A stretch of 64,000 nucleotides of DNA from Butyricimonas synergistica DSM 23225 (GCF_000379665.1 NZ_KB903368.1:124001-188000), one strand, 5' to 3'. Positions 25,870-36,272 are shown, numbered from the stretch's first letter. Translations and numbers: made by a program. The notes: generated from the sequence alone by a model not told the origin.

Positions 25870-27417
25870 GTGAATACTGAGTTAGTCATAGATGTAAAAG
25901 CGGAAGAAATTGTGATCGCTTTGTTAAAGGACAAGCGATTGGTAGAGTTGACGACGGAGAAGACTAGCGTAAAGTTTGCGGTGGGGGACATTTATTACGG
26001 GAAAGTCAAGAAGATTATGCCCGGATTGAATGCAGCTTTCGTCAATGTAGGTTACGAGAAAGACGCCTTTTTACATTACCTTGATCTCAGCCCCCAGTTT
26101 TATTCTTTAGAGAGTTATATCAAGCAATGTATCGCCCGCAAGGGGATGCCCGTTGCTAAATTGAAGCTGGAGCCGGAAATCAATAAGAATGGAAAGATCG
26201 GGGACGTGCTTACCGTGGGGCAATATGTTGCCGTACAGGTCGCGAAAGAGCCTATATCCACGAAAGGACCGCGCTTAACGTCAGAGTTGAGTATTGCCGG
26301 TCGTCATCTGGTTTTGATGCCTTTTTCAGAAAAGGTGTCCGTGTCACAAAAGATCAAGTCGGTAGAGGAACGCAAGCGTTTGAAACGACTGATAGAGAGT
26401 ATACGCCCCAAGAATTACGGGGTGATTGTCAGAACTGTCGCGGAGGGCAAGAATGCAGAGTTGTTTGACAGTGAACTTACTGAGCTTGTCGAGCGTTTCG
26501 AAACCGCCTTCAAGCATCTTCGGGATATCGAGCCTCCCAAGTTGATACTGGGAGAGATTGACCGAACCAGTGTTATTCTCCGGGATATTTTGAATCCCTC
26601 TTTTGAAAATATATACGTGAATGATTTAGCCGTGAGCAAGGAGATAAAACGTTATATCAGTACAATAGCCCCGGAGAAAGAAGATATCGTGAAATTTGTG
26701 TCAACCGACGTGCCTATTTTTGACCACTTCGGGGTAGACAAACAGATCAAGTCTTCGCTGGGACGTACCGTTTCATTCAAGAACGGTGCATATCTTATTA
26801 TAGAACATACCGAGGCTTTCCACGTGATCGACGTGAATAGCGGTAACCGCGTGAAGCTTGGGGATGACCAGGAATCCAATGCCCTGGAGGTAAATTTGGC
26901 AGCAGCCGACGAGGTTGCCCGCCAGTTGCAATTGCGCGACATGGGGGGAATCATCGTGATTGACTTCATTGATATGCAGCTCGCCGAGAATCGCCAGAAA
27001 TTGTTTGACAAGATGCGTTCGGCGATGGAACTCGACCGAGCCAAACACACCATACTTCCTTTAAGTAAATTCGGTTTGATGCAGATTACCCGCCAACGGG
27101 TGCGACCGGAAATGACAGTGACGACCACGGAAACTTGTCCTGTCTGCCACGGGAGCGGAAAAGCGGACGCCGCGGTTCTGGTGATCGACAAGATCGAGGA
27201 TCAACTGGAATATTTGGTGGAAGAAAGGAAAATAAAGAATCTCGTGCTAAAGGTGCACCCTTTTATCGAGGCATATCTTAAAAAAGGTTTCTGGTCACTG
27301 CGTCGGAAGTGGGCTTTTAAGCATCATATACATTTGAAAGTGCTTGGAGTGCCTTCATTTTATATTTACGAATATAAGTTTTTCAATCGTTTTAATAGAG
27401 AAATAGAAGCAGAATAG
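25870..27417 (+). CDS. rng: Ribonuclease E/G family endoribonuclease (RNase G)
   Basis: A 515-residue enzyme starting at GTG. It has an N-terminal RNase-H-like/S1 region (ELVIDVKAEEIVIALL, then GDIYYGKVKKIMPGLNAAFVNVGYEKDAFLHYLDL), the catalytic Asp pair at about Asp321 (HVIDVNSG) and Asp365 (GIIVIDFIDM), and the CPVCHGSGK zinc-link at Cys423/Cys426. It lacks the long C-terminal scaffold of RNase E, so RNase G is the better name. It cuts single-stranded RNA at 5' monophosphate ends in rRNA maturation and mRNA decay. It lies just after the HU/mS38 terminator, an arrangement common in Bacteroidota. Confidence 0.94.
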   Translation: MNTELVIDVKAEEIVIALLKDKRLVELTTEKTSVKFAVGDIYYGKVKKIMPGLNAAFVNVGYEKDAFLHYLDLSPQFYSLESYIKQCIARKGMPVAKLKLEPEINKNGKIGDVLTVGQYVAVQVAKEPISTKGPRLTSELSIAGRHLVLMPFSEKVSVSQKIKSVEERKRLKRLIESIRPKNYGVIVRTVAEGKNAELFDSELTELVERFETAFKHLRDIEPPKLILGEIDRTSVILRDILNPSFENIYVNDLAVSKEIKRYISTIAPEKEDIVKFVSTDVPIFDHFGVDKQIKSSLGRTVSFKNGAYLIIEHTEAFHVIDVNSGNRVKLGDDQESNALEVNLAAADEVARQLQLRDMGGIIVIDFIDMQLAENRQKLFDKMRSAMELDRAKHTILPLSKFGLMQITRQRVRPEMTVTTTETCPVCHGSGKADAAVLVIDKIEDQLEYLVEERKIKNLVLKVHPFIEAYLKKGFWSLRRKWAFKHHIHLKVLGVPSFYIYEYKFFNRFNREIEAE

Positions 27418-27465
27418 CTGTTTTACTTACGAATTTACTTTCTCGTATTAAATCGATGTTAAAAT

Positions 27466-27506
27466 AGTACCATCAATTTGTGGGAGCACAAATTAATGGT
27501 ACTTTT
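27466..27506 (+). terminator. Terminator after RNase G
   Basis: AGTACCATCAATTTGTG, the loop GGAG and CACAAATTAATGGTACT pair along 17 positions with one mismatch, then TTTG. It lies about 50 bases past the stop. Confidence 0.7.
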
Positions 27507-27576
27507 GTGTCCGCTGTGTGATAACGCATACGATTTCGAGAAGCATGCAAATTGATGTTTTATTAAATAATTTTTT

Positions 27577-29574
27577 ATGAAAAAAAGACTATTGACGTTG
27601 ATCTTTACGTTGTTCGTAGGTGCATTCTCGGCTTTTGCCCAGATATCCGACCCGACAAGTTGGACATTCTCGCAGGAGAAGACCGGGGATAACGAATACA
27701 CTTTGACCTTTAAAGCAACTATTCAACCCGGGTGGACGGTTTATTCCATCAACACCCCGGATGGTGGTCCTATGCCGACATCAATTACGATAGAGGAAGT
27801 AGGTAAAGGCGTGGAGTTGGTCGGTGAACCGGAAGAGAGTGAACCACACAAGAAACACGATGATGTCTTTGGAGTAGACGTGTTGTATTTCACGGACACG
27901 TATACTGTAAAGCAAAAGGTCAAGGTTACCGATTCGGGAATTACTTCCGTGAACGGTAGTGTTGAATTCCAGGCTTGCCAAGAAGGTGCTTGTGTGCCGG
28001 GAACAAAAGATTTTACAATTAAACTAGAGGACAAGGACGCTAAAGCTGAAAAGAGTGCCACGGAAGACGATTCCCTGTGGATATTCTTTTGGGTAGCATT
28101 CGGTAGTGGTTTGCTTGCCGTCGTGATGCCTTGCGTGTTCCCGATGATTCCGATGACGGTGTCATTCTTTATGCACGGGGATGCCAATAAAGCAAAAGCG
28201 AAAGCGAAAGCGGTTTTCTTTGCCTTGTCGATTGTGGCTATTTATACAGCCTTGGGATTGCTTATTTCTTTCCTGCTGGGACCGGGATTTATCAACTGGT
28301 TGAGTACGAACTGGCTGCCTAATATCTGCTTCTTTATTATATTTATGATTTTCGCCGCTTCTTTCTTCGGGGCGTTCGAGATCGTGTTGCCGTCTTGGAT
28401 TGTAAACAAGTCAGATAAGCAAGCAGACAAGGGCGGATATATTGGAGCTTTCTTTATGGCGTTCACGTTGGTTTTGGTGTCATTCTCTTGTACCGCACCG
28501 ATCGTGGGTACCGTGTTGGTTGAGGCTGCCCGGGGATCTGTATTACGTCCGATTATCGGTATGTTAGGATTCTCTATCGCCGTGGCTTTGCCTTTCGGTT
28601 TCTTCTCCTTCTTCCCTTCAAAATTGAGCAATCTTCCGAAATCAGGAGGTTGGTTGAATGCCGTGAAGGTCGTATTAGGATTTGTCGAGGTTGCTTTAGG
28701 TTTCAAATTCTTGATGGTAGCCGACCAGACTTACCATTGGGGATTGTTAGACCGTGAGGTTTATATCGCTATCTGGGTAGCCGTATTTACTTTGCAAGCA
28801 TTGTACTTAATGGGTAAAATCAAATTCGCTCACGATAGTGACTTGCCTTATATTGGAGTTCCTCGTTTAGTAATGATTATTATAACGATGTCTTTCGTGA
28901 TTTATTTGATTCCGGGTATGTTCGGTGCTCCGTTGAAGGCGCTTGCCGGATATTTCCCGCCACAAGAAACGATAGACTTCGATATCAACCGTATCGTTCG
29001 CGATAATGCCAAGGAGATCATGAAGAGTGGTGTCCAGGTCGGAAACCAATCATCTAGTGCGGCTTCTAATGAGCCTGTGAAGTATTCCGACTTTCTGCAC
29101 TTGCCTCATGGTTTAGACGGGTATTTTGATTATGAGCAGGCATTGAAAGCCGCACAAGCTCAGAATAAGCCGTTGTTTATTGACTTCACGGGTCATGGTT
29201 GCGTGAATTGCCGCGAGATGGAGCAAAGTGTATGGTCTGATCCTCGTGTATTGGAGATGTTGAAGAACGACTATATTGTAGTAGCGCTTTACGTGGACGA
29301 CAAAACGAAATTGCCCGCAGAAGAGGTTTATGTATCTGATTATGATGGTAAGAAAAAGAATACGCTTGGAAAGAAGAATACCGATTTCCAGATCAAGCAA
29401 TTTGAATCAAACGCTCAGCCGAATTATATCTTGTTAGATAGCCGTGGCGGGAAGGATGCAGATTTGAAGAAGCATGTGTTACAACCTGCCAGAGGTCATA
29501 ACAAAGACCGGGATGCTTTCGTGAAGTTCTTGCAGGACGGATTGAAAGAGTATAAAGCTCGGGGCAACAAATAA
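27577..29574 (+). CDS. dsbD: DsbD-type thiol:disulfide interchange protein
   Basis: A 665-residue inner-membrane protein that passes reducing power from cytosolic thioredoxin to the periplasm. After a signal peptide (SAFAQ) comes the periplasmic alpha domain (about 25-145, with Cys in FQACQEGACVPG). The eight-helix membrane domain has its two cysteines in VMPCVFPMIP (about 186) and FSCTAPIVG (about 305). A C-terminal thioredoxin-like gamma domain has CVNC near 542-545 (GHGCVNCREME). All three cysteine pairs are present, so the relay should work. Clients would be periplasmic oxidoreductases or c-type cytochrome assembly. It stands alone between terminators. Confidence 0.93.
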   Translation: MKKRLLTLIFTLFVGAFSAFAQISDPTSWTFSQEKTGDNEYTLTFKATIQPGWTVYSINTPDGGPMPTSITIEEVGKGVELVGEPEESEPHKKHDDVFGVDVLYFTDTYTVKQKVKVTDSGITSVNGSVEFQACQEGACVPGTKDFTIKLEDKDAKAEKSATEDDSLWIFFWVAFGSGLLAVVMPCVFPMIPMTVSFFMHGDANKAKAKAKAVFFALSIVAIYTALGLLISFLLGPGFINWLSTNWLPNICFFIIFMIFAASFFGAFEIVLPSWIVNKSDKQADKGGYIGAFFMAFTLVLVSFSCTAPIVGTVLVEAARGSVLRPIIGMLGFSIAVALPFGFFSFFPSKLSNLPKSGGWLNAVKVVLGFVEVALGFKFLMVADQTYHWGLLDREVYIAIWVAVFTLQALYLMGKIKFAHDSDLPYIGVPRLVMIIITMSFVIYLIPGMFGAPLKALAGYFPPQETIDFDINRIVRDNAKEIMKSGVQVGNQSSSAASNEPVKYSDFLHLPHGLDGYFDYEQALKAAQAQNKPLFIDFTGHGCVNCREMEQSVWSDPRVLEMLKNDYIVVALYVDDKTKLPAEEVYVSDYDGKKKNTLGKKNTDFQIKQFESNAQPNYILLDSRGGKDADLKKHVLQPARGHNKDRDAFVKFLQDGLKEYKARGNK

Positions 29575-29596
29575 GATGTGATAGATTATGCAAATG

Positions 29597-29624
29597 AAAA
29601 AGCCACCCTTCGGGGTGGCTTTTT
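29597..29624. terminator. Bidirectional terminator between dsbD and the MFS gene
   Basis: AAAAAGCCACCC, a TTCG loop and GGGTGGCTTTTT form a perfect hairpin with A-tract and T-tract, so it can stop transcription from either side. It sits between two convergent genes. Confidence 0.9.
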
Positions 29625-29639
29625 AGCACTAAACTAATT

Positions 29640-30875
29640 CTATATATTCTTGGTTTCATCCCCGACCGTCAATCGTCCTACTTGAAAAAGCGAGGGGATA
29701 AAGAATGATATTGCACCGATAGCGCAAACCACGAGTCCTCCGATCACGAAGGTGTTCGTGATTCCTATATTGTCGGCGATAAATCCGGTACCCATGAGTC
29801 CAAGAATGGAGGGAAGCATACTAACGCTCATGAATATAGAGAATACCCGACCCAATACCGCCGGGTTTATTTTTGTCTGAATCACGGTCATGAAAGAGGC
29901 GTAGTACACGGAACCCGATACACCTTCAATCGCTGTCAACACGACAAACCACACGAAAGCCGATGCCGGTAAGAGTCCGGAGAAGACAAAGGCTGTTCCC
30001 AACAAGATGTACATGGCGTTTATCAATATGATTTTGTTGACCTTGTATTGACGGGCGCTTAGGGCGAGTCCCCCGGCAAGCGAACCGACGCTCCATATCG
30101 CTTCGACAAGGCTCATTTGGTAGGCACTGCCGGAGAAGTGATTGAGCGTCATGAGCGGAAACAACACGCTAATCGGCATAATGAAAAGTGTCGCCAAGAT
30201 GGAGAGCAGGAAAAGAGGTGTCATTCCTTTATGGCTTGTGACTTCCCGTTGTGCTTCCCGTAAATCTCGTAAGAGATTCAATTTATTCTTGGTTTCGCTA
30301 GGTTTGGGATTGGGGATCGTGACAAACAATAATGACGTACAAGCGAGCAATGCGCCCACGACATCAAGCATAAGCACATAAGTCATGTCGAGCATGGAGA
30401 TCGCTAAGGCTCCGAGAGCAGGTCCCGCTATATTACTGACGGATTGAATCATCTGGTTGATCCCGGCAATGCGCAATAGTTGGGGTTCCGGAGCCAGCAA
30501 CGGAATGGATGCCTGCATGGAGGGCATATGGAAAGCCGATCCGACGGAACGTAATGCTAGCAACGTGTAAATCTGCCATATTTCTGCTTGTTCGAAATAG
30601 AACAGAATGGCAAGAATCAGTGTGCAAAAGGCAATAAAACTATCGGATAGAATCATAATTAACTTCCTGCTCCATCGGTCGATAAGAATTCCGGAGAATA
30701 GCCCTAGTATAGCTTGTGGAAGCAAGGCTGCAATGGTAGCAAATGCCAGTGTTTCGGCAGACTTAGTTTCAAAAGTCAGCCATAATATGATGGCAAAATT
30801 AACAAGAGAACTGGTCAGAATAGAGAAAAACTGTCCGGTCCATATAATAGCGAATACTTTTTTCCAGTTATTCAT
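29640..30875 (-). CDS. Major facilitator superfamily transporter
   Basis: A 411-residue membrane protein with about 12 hydrophobic segments and the MFS motif-A-like loop between helices 2 and 3 (GLFSGILIDRWSRKLIMILSD). The start (WKKVFAIIWTGQFFSILTSSLVNFAIILWLTFET) and the internal PALGALAISMLDMTYVLMLD resemble the MFS group related to macrolide and enterobactin exporters (EntS/MefA type). The substrate cannot be told from sequence; efflux of a drug or siderophore is the usual role. It is a single gene converging on dsbD. Confidence 0.87.
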   Translation of the reverse strand: MNNWKKVFAIIWTGQFFSILTSSLVNFAIILWLTFETKSAETLAFATIAALLPQAILGLFSGILIDRWSRKLIMILSDSFIAFCTLILAILFYFEQAEIWQIYTLLALRSVGSAFHMPSMQASIPLLAPEPQLLRIAGINQMIQSVSNIAGPALGALAISMLDMTYVLMLDVVGALLACTSLLFVTIPNPKPSETKNKLNLLRDLREAQREVTSHKGMTPLFLLSILATLFIMPISVLFPLMTLNHFSGSAYQMSLVEAIWSVGSLAGGLALSARQYKVNKIILINAMYILLGTAFVFSGLLPASAFVWFVVLTAIEGVSGSVYYASFMTVIQTKINPAVLGRVFSIFMSVSMLPSILGLMGTGFIADNIGITNTFVIGGLVVCAIGAISFFIPSLFQVGRLTVGDETKNI

Positions 30876-31225
30876 GGTTGTTTTGTATGAGTTTTAAACA
30901 TTAAAACGCATCTCTCCCAGGAGATGTGCTATTTTTTCTTGAAATAATAATACACGAGAAAAACCTTTCTCGAAAATAGAAAGTTTTTAAGATCTCCGGC
31001 AAACAGTTCCGGGGTTGGTTAGCCTCTCACCCTATAATTTCTTGCCATAAAGAAATGATAAATCTTCATAGATGGTATTTCGTTGTAAATTTTCACGAAA
31101 ATAAATATATAAAATGAATATTCCTAATAAAATGAGGGAATGATAGGGATTATTTTGCATATCTTTGCATGGAAGGGCGTCTGTAATGACCTGGATATGT
31201 AATAATTCACATAAAGTGTTGATTC
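30876..31225. promoter_or_regulatory. Non-coding gap between the MFS and helicase genes
   Basis: About 350 bases of AT-rich DNA between divergent genes. The only clear signal is a -7-like box, TATCTTTG at 31160-31167, about 60 bases before the helicase start on the plus strand. No TTTG at -33 was found. No gene-like frame is present. Confidence 0.4.
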
Positions 31226-33346
31226 ATGGAAAGTAATCCACAATTGGAGTTGGCATATGATTTTTTGGAATATACCGGGGTGAACGTGTTCCTGACGGGG
31301 AAGGCGGGTACGGGAAAAACCACGTTTTTGCGGAACTTGAAAGAGCGTTCGCCGAAACGGATGATCGTGGTGGCACCGACAGGTGTAGCGGCGATTAATG
31401 CGGGAGGTGTCACGATTCACTCGTTTTTCCAGTTACCGTTCGGTCCTTATATACCGGGAGTCACGGATGTCGTGACTCAGGACGGCAAGGCTCGTTTCAC
31501 GAATAAGTTTAGCCGGGAGAAAATCAATATAATCAAGACCATCGATTTGTTGGTGATCGACGAGGTGAGTATGGTGCGAGCGGATTTGTTGGATGCCATA
31601 GATGATGTGTTACGGCGTTACCGGAATCGCAATGAGGCTTTCGGGGGAGTGCAATTACTGTTGATCGGTGATTTGCAGCAGTTGGCACCTGTGGTGAAAG
31701 AGGATGAATGGGCGTTATTGAAACAACATTACGAGTCGGCTTATTTTTTCCATAGCAAGGCGTTGGCGGCAACCCGTTACGTGCCAATCGAATTGAAACG
31801 GGTGTACCGTCAGCAGGATGGCGTGTTTTTAGATTTGTTGAACCGGGTGAGAGAGAATAGAGTGGACGCCTCGGTATTGGATATGTTGAATCAGCGATAT
31901 ATACCGGGATTCGCCCCGTCAGATGAGGAAGGCTATATCACGCTGACAACGCACAATCATCAGGCGCAGCGGATTAATGATTTGAAAATGGCGGCTTTGG
32001 ACACGAAGGCATACACGTTTAAGGCGGAGATCAAGGATAATTTTCCGGCTTATTCATATCCCACGGATGATTTGCTCGTGTTGAAGAAAGGGGCGCAGGT
32101 CATGTTCGTGAAGAATGATTCATCCCCGGAAAAGCGTTATTACAACGGGAAAATCGGTAAGATTACCGCGATAAACAATAACACGATTGAAGTCGTGGGG
32201 AAGGAAGACGGGATGCGGATTCTGGTTAACCGGGAGGAATGGACGAATACGAAATACACGCTGGACGAGGAATCGAAAGAGATTGTCGAGATGGTGGAAG
32301 GACGATTCAGCCAATATCCATTGAAGACGGCGTGGGCGATTACGATACACAAAAGCCAGGGATTGACCTTCGAACGGGCAATTGTGGATGCCAATGCGGC
32401 TTTTGCCCACGGGCAGGTGTACGTGGCATTGAGTCGTTGTAAGACGTTCGAGGGATTAGTGTTGAGTTCCCCGGTATCTTCCCGATCCTTGATAAATGAC
32501 GATGCGATCAATCATTTCGTGGACGAGGTGGAACAGCGGGAACCGGGGTCGGAGGAATTGCATCAGGCGAGGCAGTCTTATTTCCGGGAATTGTTGCTCG
32601 AGCAATTTGATTACGAGGCTATCCGTTGGCGCTTGCATTATTTATATCGCATATTAGATGAGCAATTACGCCGCCTGTATCCCGAGTGGGTGGAGCGTTA
32701 CCGGTTAGCGGGAGCCCGTTGTGCAGAGGAATTGTTAATGGTGGCGGAGCGGTTTCAGAATCAATTGGAACGGTTGATGCCGGAGGAAGGAATTTACGAA
32801 TCCGACCCGACGATTGCGGAACGGGTGCGAAAAGGTGCTGTTTATTTCCGGGAGCACACGAAGGCAATATTCACCGATTTTTTGGAAGAGGATATACCGG
32901 AGATTGATAATAAAGAAGTACGCAAATCCGTGGAACAAGCCATGGAGCGTTTCCGGGGAGAGGTGACGTTGAAGATGGAAACCTTGAAAACGATAGAGAA
33001 TGGTTTCTCTGTAACCGCTTATTTACGGGCGAAAGCGAAAGCATTGATTGATGCCCCGAAAGTGAAAATCAAGGCAAAGAAAGCGGGTATGATAAAAGCG
33101 GAAGTATCTTCCGATATATTGCATCCCAAATTGTACACCATACTTCGTACTTGGCGGAACAAGGAAGCAGAGCGATTGAAACTCCCCGTGTACACGGTGC
33201 TGCAACAGAAAGCTCTGTTAGGTATCAGTAATCTGCTGCCGACAAATACGAAGGAGCTGTTAGCCGTGCCGGGAATCGGCAAGCGGATTGTGGAACGCTA
33301 CGGAGCTGTCATTCTGGATATGGTAGATGAGTACAGGGGATTTTAA
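31226..33346 (+). CDS. PIF1/RecD-like ATP-dependent DNA helicase with C-terminal HRDC-like domain
   Basis: A 706-residue superfamily 1 helicase. Walker A is GKAGTGKTT near residues 25-33, followed by VVAPTGVAAINAGGVTIHSFF (motif Ia, a PIF1 hallmark) and Walker B LLVIDEVSM near 110-118. Later come GDLQQLAPV (motif III), KKGAQVMFVKND, and the late motifs AWAITIHKSQGLTFERAIVD and YVALSRCKTFEGLVL. The C-terminal 130 residues carry an HRDC-like helical domain (LPVYTVLQQKALLGISNLLPTNTKELLAVPGIG in the middle). It would unwind DNA 5' to 3' at stalled forks, G-quadruplexes or R-loops. It is a single gene; the family is common in Bacteroidota. Confidence 0.88.
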   Translation: MESNPQLELAYDFLEYTGVNVFLTGKAGTGKTTFLRNLKERSPKRMIVVAPTGVAAINAGGVTIHSFFQLPFGPYIPGVTDVVTQDGKARFTNKFSREKINIIKTIDLLVIDEVSMVRADLLDAIDDVLRRYRNRNEAFGGVQLLLIGDLQQLAPVVKEDEWALLKQHYESAYFFHSKALAATRYVPIELKRVYRQQDGVFLDLLNRVRENRVDASVLDMLNQRYIPGFAPSDEEGYITLTTHNHQAQRINDLKMAALDTKAYTFKAEIKDNFPAYSYPTDDLLVLKKGAQVMFVKNDSSPEKRYYNGKIGKITAINNNTIEVVGKEDGMRILVNREEWTNTKYTLDEESKEIVEMVEGRFSQYPLKTAWAITIHKSQGLTFERAIVDANAAFAHGQVYVALSRCKTFEGLVLSSPVSSRSLINDDAINHFVDEVEQREPGSEELHQARQSYFRELLLEQFDYEAIRWRLHYLYRILDEQLRRLYPEWVERYRLAGARCAEELLMVAERFQNQLERLMPEEGIYESDPTIAERVRKGAVYFREHTKAIFTDFLEEDIPEIDNKEVRKSVEQAMERFRGEVTLKMETLKTIENGFSVTAYLRAKAKALIDAPKVKIKAKKAGMIKAEVSSDILHPKLYTILRTWRNKEAERLKLPVYTVLQQKALLGISNLLPTNTKELLAVPGIGKRIVERYGAVILDMVDEYRGF

Positions 33347-33361
33347 ATCTTCATATTATAA

Positions 33362-33391
33362 AAAAAAGACCGCTGAAAAGCGGTCTTTTTT
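33362..33391. terminator. Bidirectional terminator between the helicase and M16 peptidase genes
   Basis: AAAAAAGACCGCT, a GAAA loop and AGCGGTCTTTTTT form a perfect hairpin with an A-tract on one side and a T-tract on the other, between two convergent genes. Confidence 0.9.
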
Positions 33392-33410
33392 ACAAACAAG
33401 TAATATTATC

Positions 33411-36230
33411 TTATTTTTTCTCCGGAACGAACATCAAATCAACAACGTCAGCTCCCTTGAATAATTTCTTGGTGAATTTCTGTACATCCTTCGTGGTGAT
33501 CTTGTCGATGATATTATCGAAGTTTTTCGGATCGGTAATATCGATACCGCGGAGGTAGTAAGTTTGAATAGCACTCATCCAATAGTTATTGTGAGGCTTA
33601 GCTTGTTCACGGTTTTTCTTTATGGTCGTGATTACTTTGTCGATCTCTTCCTGGGTGGGAGCTTCTTGCATTAACTTGTCGATTTCGGCATAGATTAATG
33701 ATTTCAAGTGTTCAGCTTTGTCCGGGTCGCAATCGAAAATCATGCTCATGCTATAACTTTGGTACGGTTCTCTGGATGATCCGGCTTGAACGCTAACGCC
33801 ATAAGTGCCGCCTTCTTTTTCACGGATATTTGTCAAATATCTTTGATCGAGTACGCCTTTCAAGATATTTTGGCAGATATTGTCGTGAGTATTGACTTTC
33901 ATGTCTTTAGAGAAGCTCGTGATAACGGTAGCTTTCGGGTCTTGCAGCGGAAGTTCGATTACTTTCACCGTTTTGCCCTTCGGACCTCTCACCTTGTTGT
34001 CAACCCAATTTTCTTTGCGGTTGTAAGATTTTACGGAACCCAAGTATTTTTCAACCAGAGGTTTCACGGTTTCTGCATCGATGTTACCCACGATGAAGAA
34101 GGTGAAGTCGCTGATGTCTTTGATACGGTCGCGATAGATCTCTTCAATTTGCTCGATGCTTATTTGATCCAGGAATTCCTTGCCGAACAAGATGTTTCTC
34201 GGGCTGTAATTACTCATGATTCTGCTGATAGAATCCTGCATGATTTTTTTGGGGTTATTGTTCATGTTGGCAATAGCCGCATAATTACGCTCCATGATGG
34301 AGTTGTGTACTTCCTTGTCAAAACGGGGTTTTTCGAAGGTCAAATAGATCAATTGCATCAAAGTTTCGAAATCTCCGGGAGTTGAACCTCCGCCAACAGA
34401 TTCGGACAATCCGCTGATACCGATACCCACGCTGGCTTGTTTACCCGTTAACAATTTCTTCAAGGTAATTGCGTCGTAGTCACCCAATCCATAGGCTCCC
34501 ATAAAATCAGCCACAACTTGTGCGGATGCTAATTTGTCCACGCCATACAAGGAAGTTCCTCCCTTGCTATAAGAAGCCACGGATACTTGATCTTTCTCGA
34601 AATCGGCTTTACGGAATACTACTTTTGCGCCGTTTTCCAGCGTCCACTCTTCGGCTTCGAATTGCGGTAATTTCTTGGTAGCGATAATCTTTGAACCTTT
34701 TAAATCTTCGTTGATCAACTGGGCTTCGGAGTCTTGATCCTTGTACGGTTCGAGCTGAGAGTTCTCCACGTTGTTCAAGGCTGCAATGGCTTCGGCTTCC
34801 GTGATGTGTTTTACTCCTTCAGCCGGACCTTGTACAATGATTACCATGTTGTCTTTCTTGATGTATTGTTTAGCCAGAGCGGATACTTCCTCAACGGTAA
34901 TCGTCGGGATAACGGCTTTGGCAAACTCGTAGTAATAATCAAAGTCAACGATAGGATCACCTTCCAAGAAGTTTTCTTTTATTTCATTGATGTAAGCTTC
35001 GGAAGTAGTTTTGTCTTTTTGCTTGTTAGCTGATTCCAAGCCTACCAACATATTTGTTTTTGCTCTTTCGAGTTCTCCTTTCGTGAAACCGAATCTCTTC
35101 ACTCTTTCGTTTTCACGATAGATTGCTTCCAGTGCTTCTGCTTCTTCGTTCGGCTTTGCCGTAGCACCGAAGTAGTAAGCGGATACACCTCTCACGATAT
35201 TACCGGCGAAACCTGCACTTCCGTTGATGAAAGGAGGATTACCTTTTTGAAGTAGTTCTGAGATGCGTTGAGCCAACATGGTGTTGTAGAAAGATTGAAT
35301 GATTCCTTTTTTCAAGGCTTCGTTTTTCCCTTTTTCTTCTTTCGTGGCTGACGGGTATTTGATGTACACGGCAATAGAAGAATTGGTTACTTCCTTATCC
35401 GTGGCACATACGAATTTGATTCCTTCGTGAGGAAGAACTTCGAAAGATTCCCTCACGGCAGGATTCACGGGAGTCGGAATCTTGGAAAATAATTCTTTTA
35501 CTTTTTTCTCCATTTGATCCGCGTCGAAATCACCTACAACGGCAATCGCTTGTAAATCGGGACGATACCATTTGTGATAGTAGTCACGGAGTGTTTGGTA
35601 TTTGAAGTTCTTGATGATGTTCAAATCTCCGATTACATCTCTTTTGGCATATTTTGAACCGTTCAAAAGAACCGGCATAGTTACGGCTCTCATGCGGAAA
35701 CCAGCATCTCTTCTGGTTCTCCACTCTTCGGAAATAACACCTCTTTCGCCGTCGATCTCCTCGTCAACCAGCAAAAGATAGTGTGACCAGTCGTGAAGCA
35801 CGAGCAGGCAAGTATCCAGTAAGCCCGGGTTTGTCGTGGGAACGTCACTGATATTGTATACGGTTTCGTCCTGTGCCGTGTAAGCGTTCACGTTTCTACC
35901 GAATTCAACGCCATGTTTTTCCAACATATTGGTGATACCTTTTCTCCCGGGGAAGTGTTTGGTTCCGTTGAATGCCATGTGTTCCAGGAAGTGTGCCAAA
36001 CCGTTTTGGTCGTCGTTTTCAAGGATAGCCCCCACGTTCTGGATGATGTAAAAACTTGCTCTCTCTTTGGGTTCCGCGTTGTGGCGGATGTAGTAAGTCA
36101 ATCCGTTAGCTAATTTTCCCGTCCTGACATTCGGGTCTTTGGGAAGTGGTGCGTTCATGTCATATTGGGCGAACAGGCTCGTGCTGAGCAGCGCCAATAA
36201 AGCACACACGGTTAATAGTTTCTTTGTCAT
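33411..36230 (-). CDS. M16-family zinc metallopeptidase (periplasmic)
   Basis: A 939-residue exported protease (signal peptide ending SLFAQ). The inverted zinc motif HxxEH is His80-Phe-Leu-Glu83-His84 (GLAHFLEHMAFNG), and the downstream Glu lies in DEEIDGERGVISEEWRTRRDAG. Two M16 halves are present; the second (from about residue 500, WTLENGAKVVFRKADFEKDQV) lacks the zinc motif, as is normal. Such pitrilysin-type enzymes degrade oligopeptides in a closed chamber. It is monocistronic, with a -7 box TATATTTG on the minus strand about 35 bases upstream. Confidence 0.93.
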   Translation of the reverse strand: MTKKLLTVCALLALLSTSLFAQYDMNAPLPKDPNVRTGKLANGLTYYIRHNAEPKERASFYIIQNVGAILENDDQNGLAHFLEHMAFNGTKHFPGRKGITNMLEKHGVEFGRNVNAYTAQDETVYNISDVPTTNPGLLDTCLLVLHDWSHYLLLVDEEIDGERGVISEEWRTRRDAGFRMRAVTMPVLLNGSKYAKRDVIGDLNIIKNFKYQTLRDYYHKWYRPDLQAIAVVGDFDADQMEKKVKELFSKIPTPVNPAVRESFEVLPHEGIKFVCATDKEVTNSSIAVYIKYPSATKEEKGKNEALKKGIIQSFYNTMLAQRISELLQKGNPPFINGSAGFAGNIVRGVSAYYFGATAKPNEEAEALEAIYRENERVKRFGFTKGELERAKTNMLVGLESANKQKDKTTSEAYINEIKENFLEGDPIVDFDYYYEFAKAVIPTITVEEVSALAKQYIKKDNMVIIVQGPAEGVKHITEAEAIAALNNVENSQLEPYKDQDSEAQLINEDLKGSKIIATKKLPQFEAEEWTLENGAKVVFRKADFEKDQVSVASYSKGGTSLYGVDKLASAQVVADFMGAYGLGDYDAITLKKLLTGKQASVGIGISGLSESVGGGSTPGDFETLMQLIYLTFEKPRFDKEVHNSIMERNYAAIANMNNNPKKIMQDSISRIMSNYSPRNILFGKEFLDQISIEQIEEIYRDRIKDISDFTFFIVGNIDAETVKPLVEKYLGSVKSYNRKENWVDNKVRGPKGKTVKVIELPLQDPKATVITSFSKDMKVNTHDNICQNILKGVLDQRYLTNIREKEGGTYGVSVQAGSSREPYQSYSMSMIFDCDPDKAEHLKSLIYAEIDKLMQEAPTQEEIDKVITTIKKNREQAKPHNNYWMSAIQTYYLRGIDITDPKNFDNIIDKITTKDVQKFTKKLFKGADVVDLMFVPEKK

Positions 36231-36264
36231 ACGAATTATTTTAATGTTTTAATGTTTGTGGATG

Positions 36265-36272
36265 CAAATATA
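36265..36272 (-). promoter_or_regulatory. -7 box of the M16 peptidase gene
   Basis: The minus strand reads TATATTTG, an exact TAnnTTTG match, 35 bases before the start codon. The -33 element is weak. The rest of the gap to 36495 shows nothing gene-like. Confidence 0.45.
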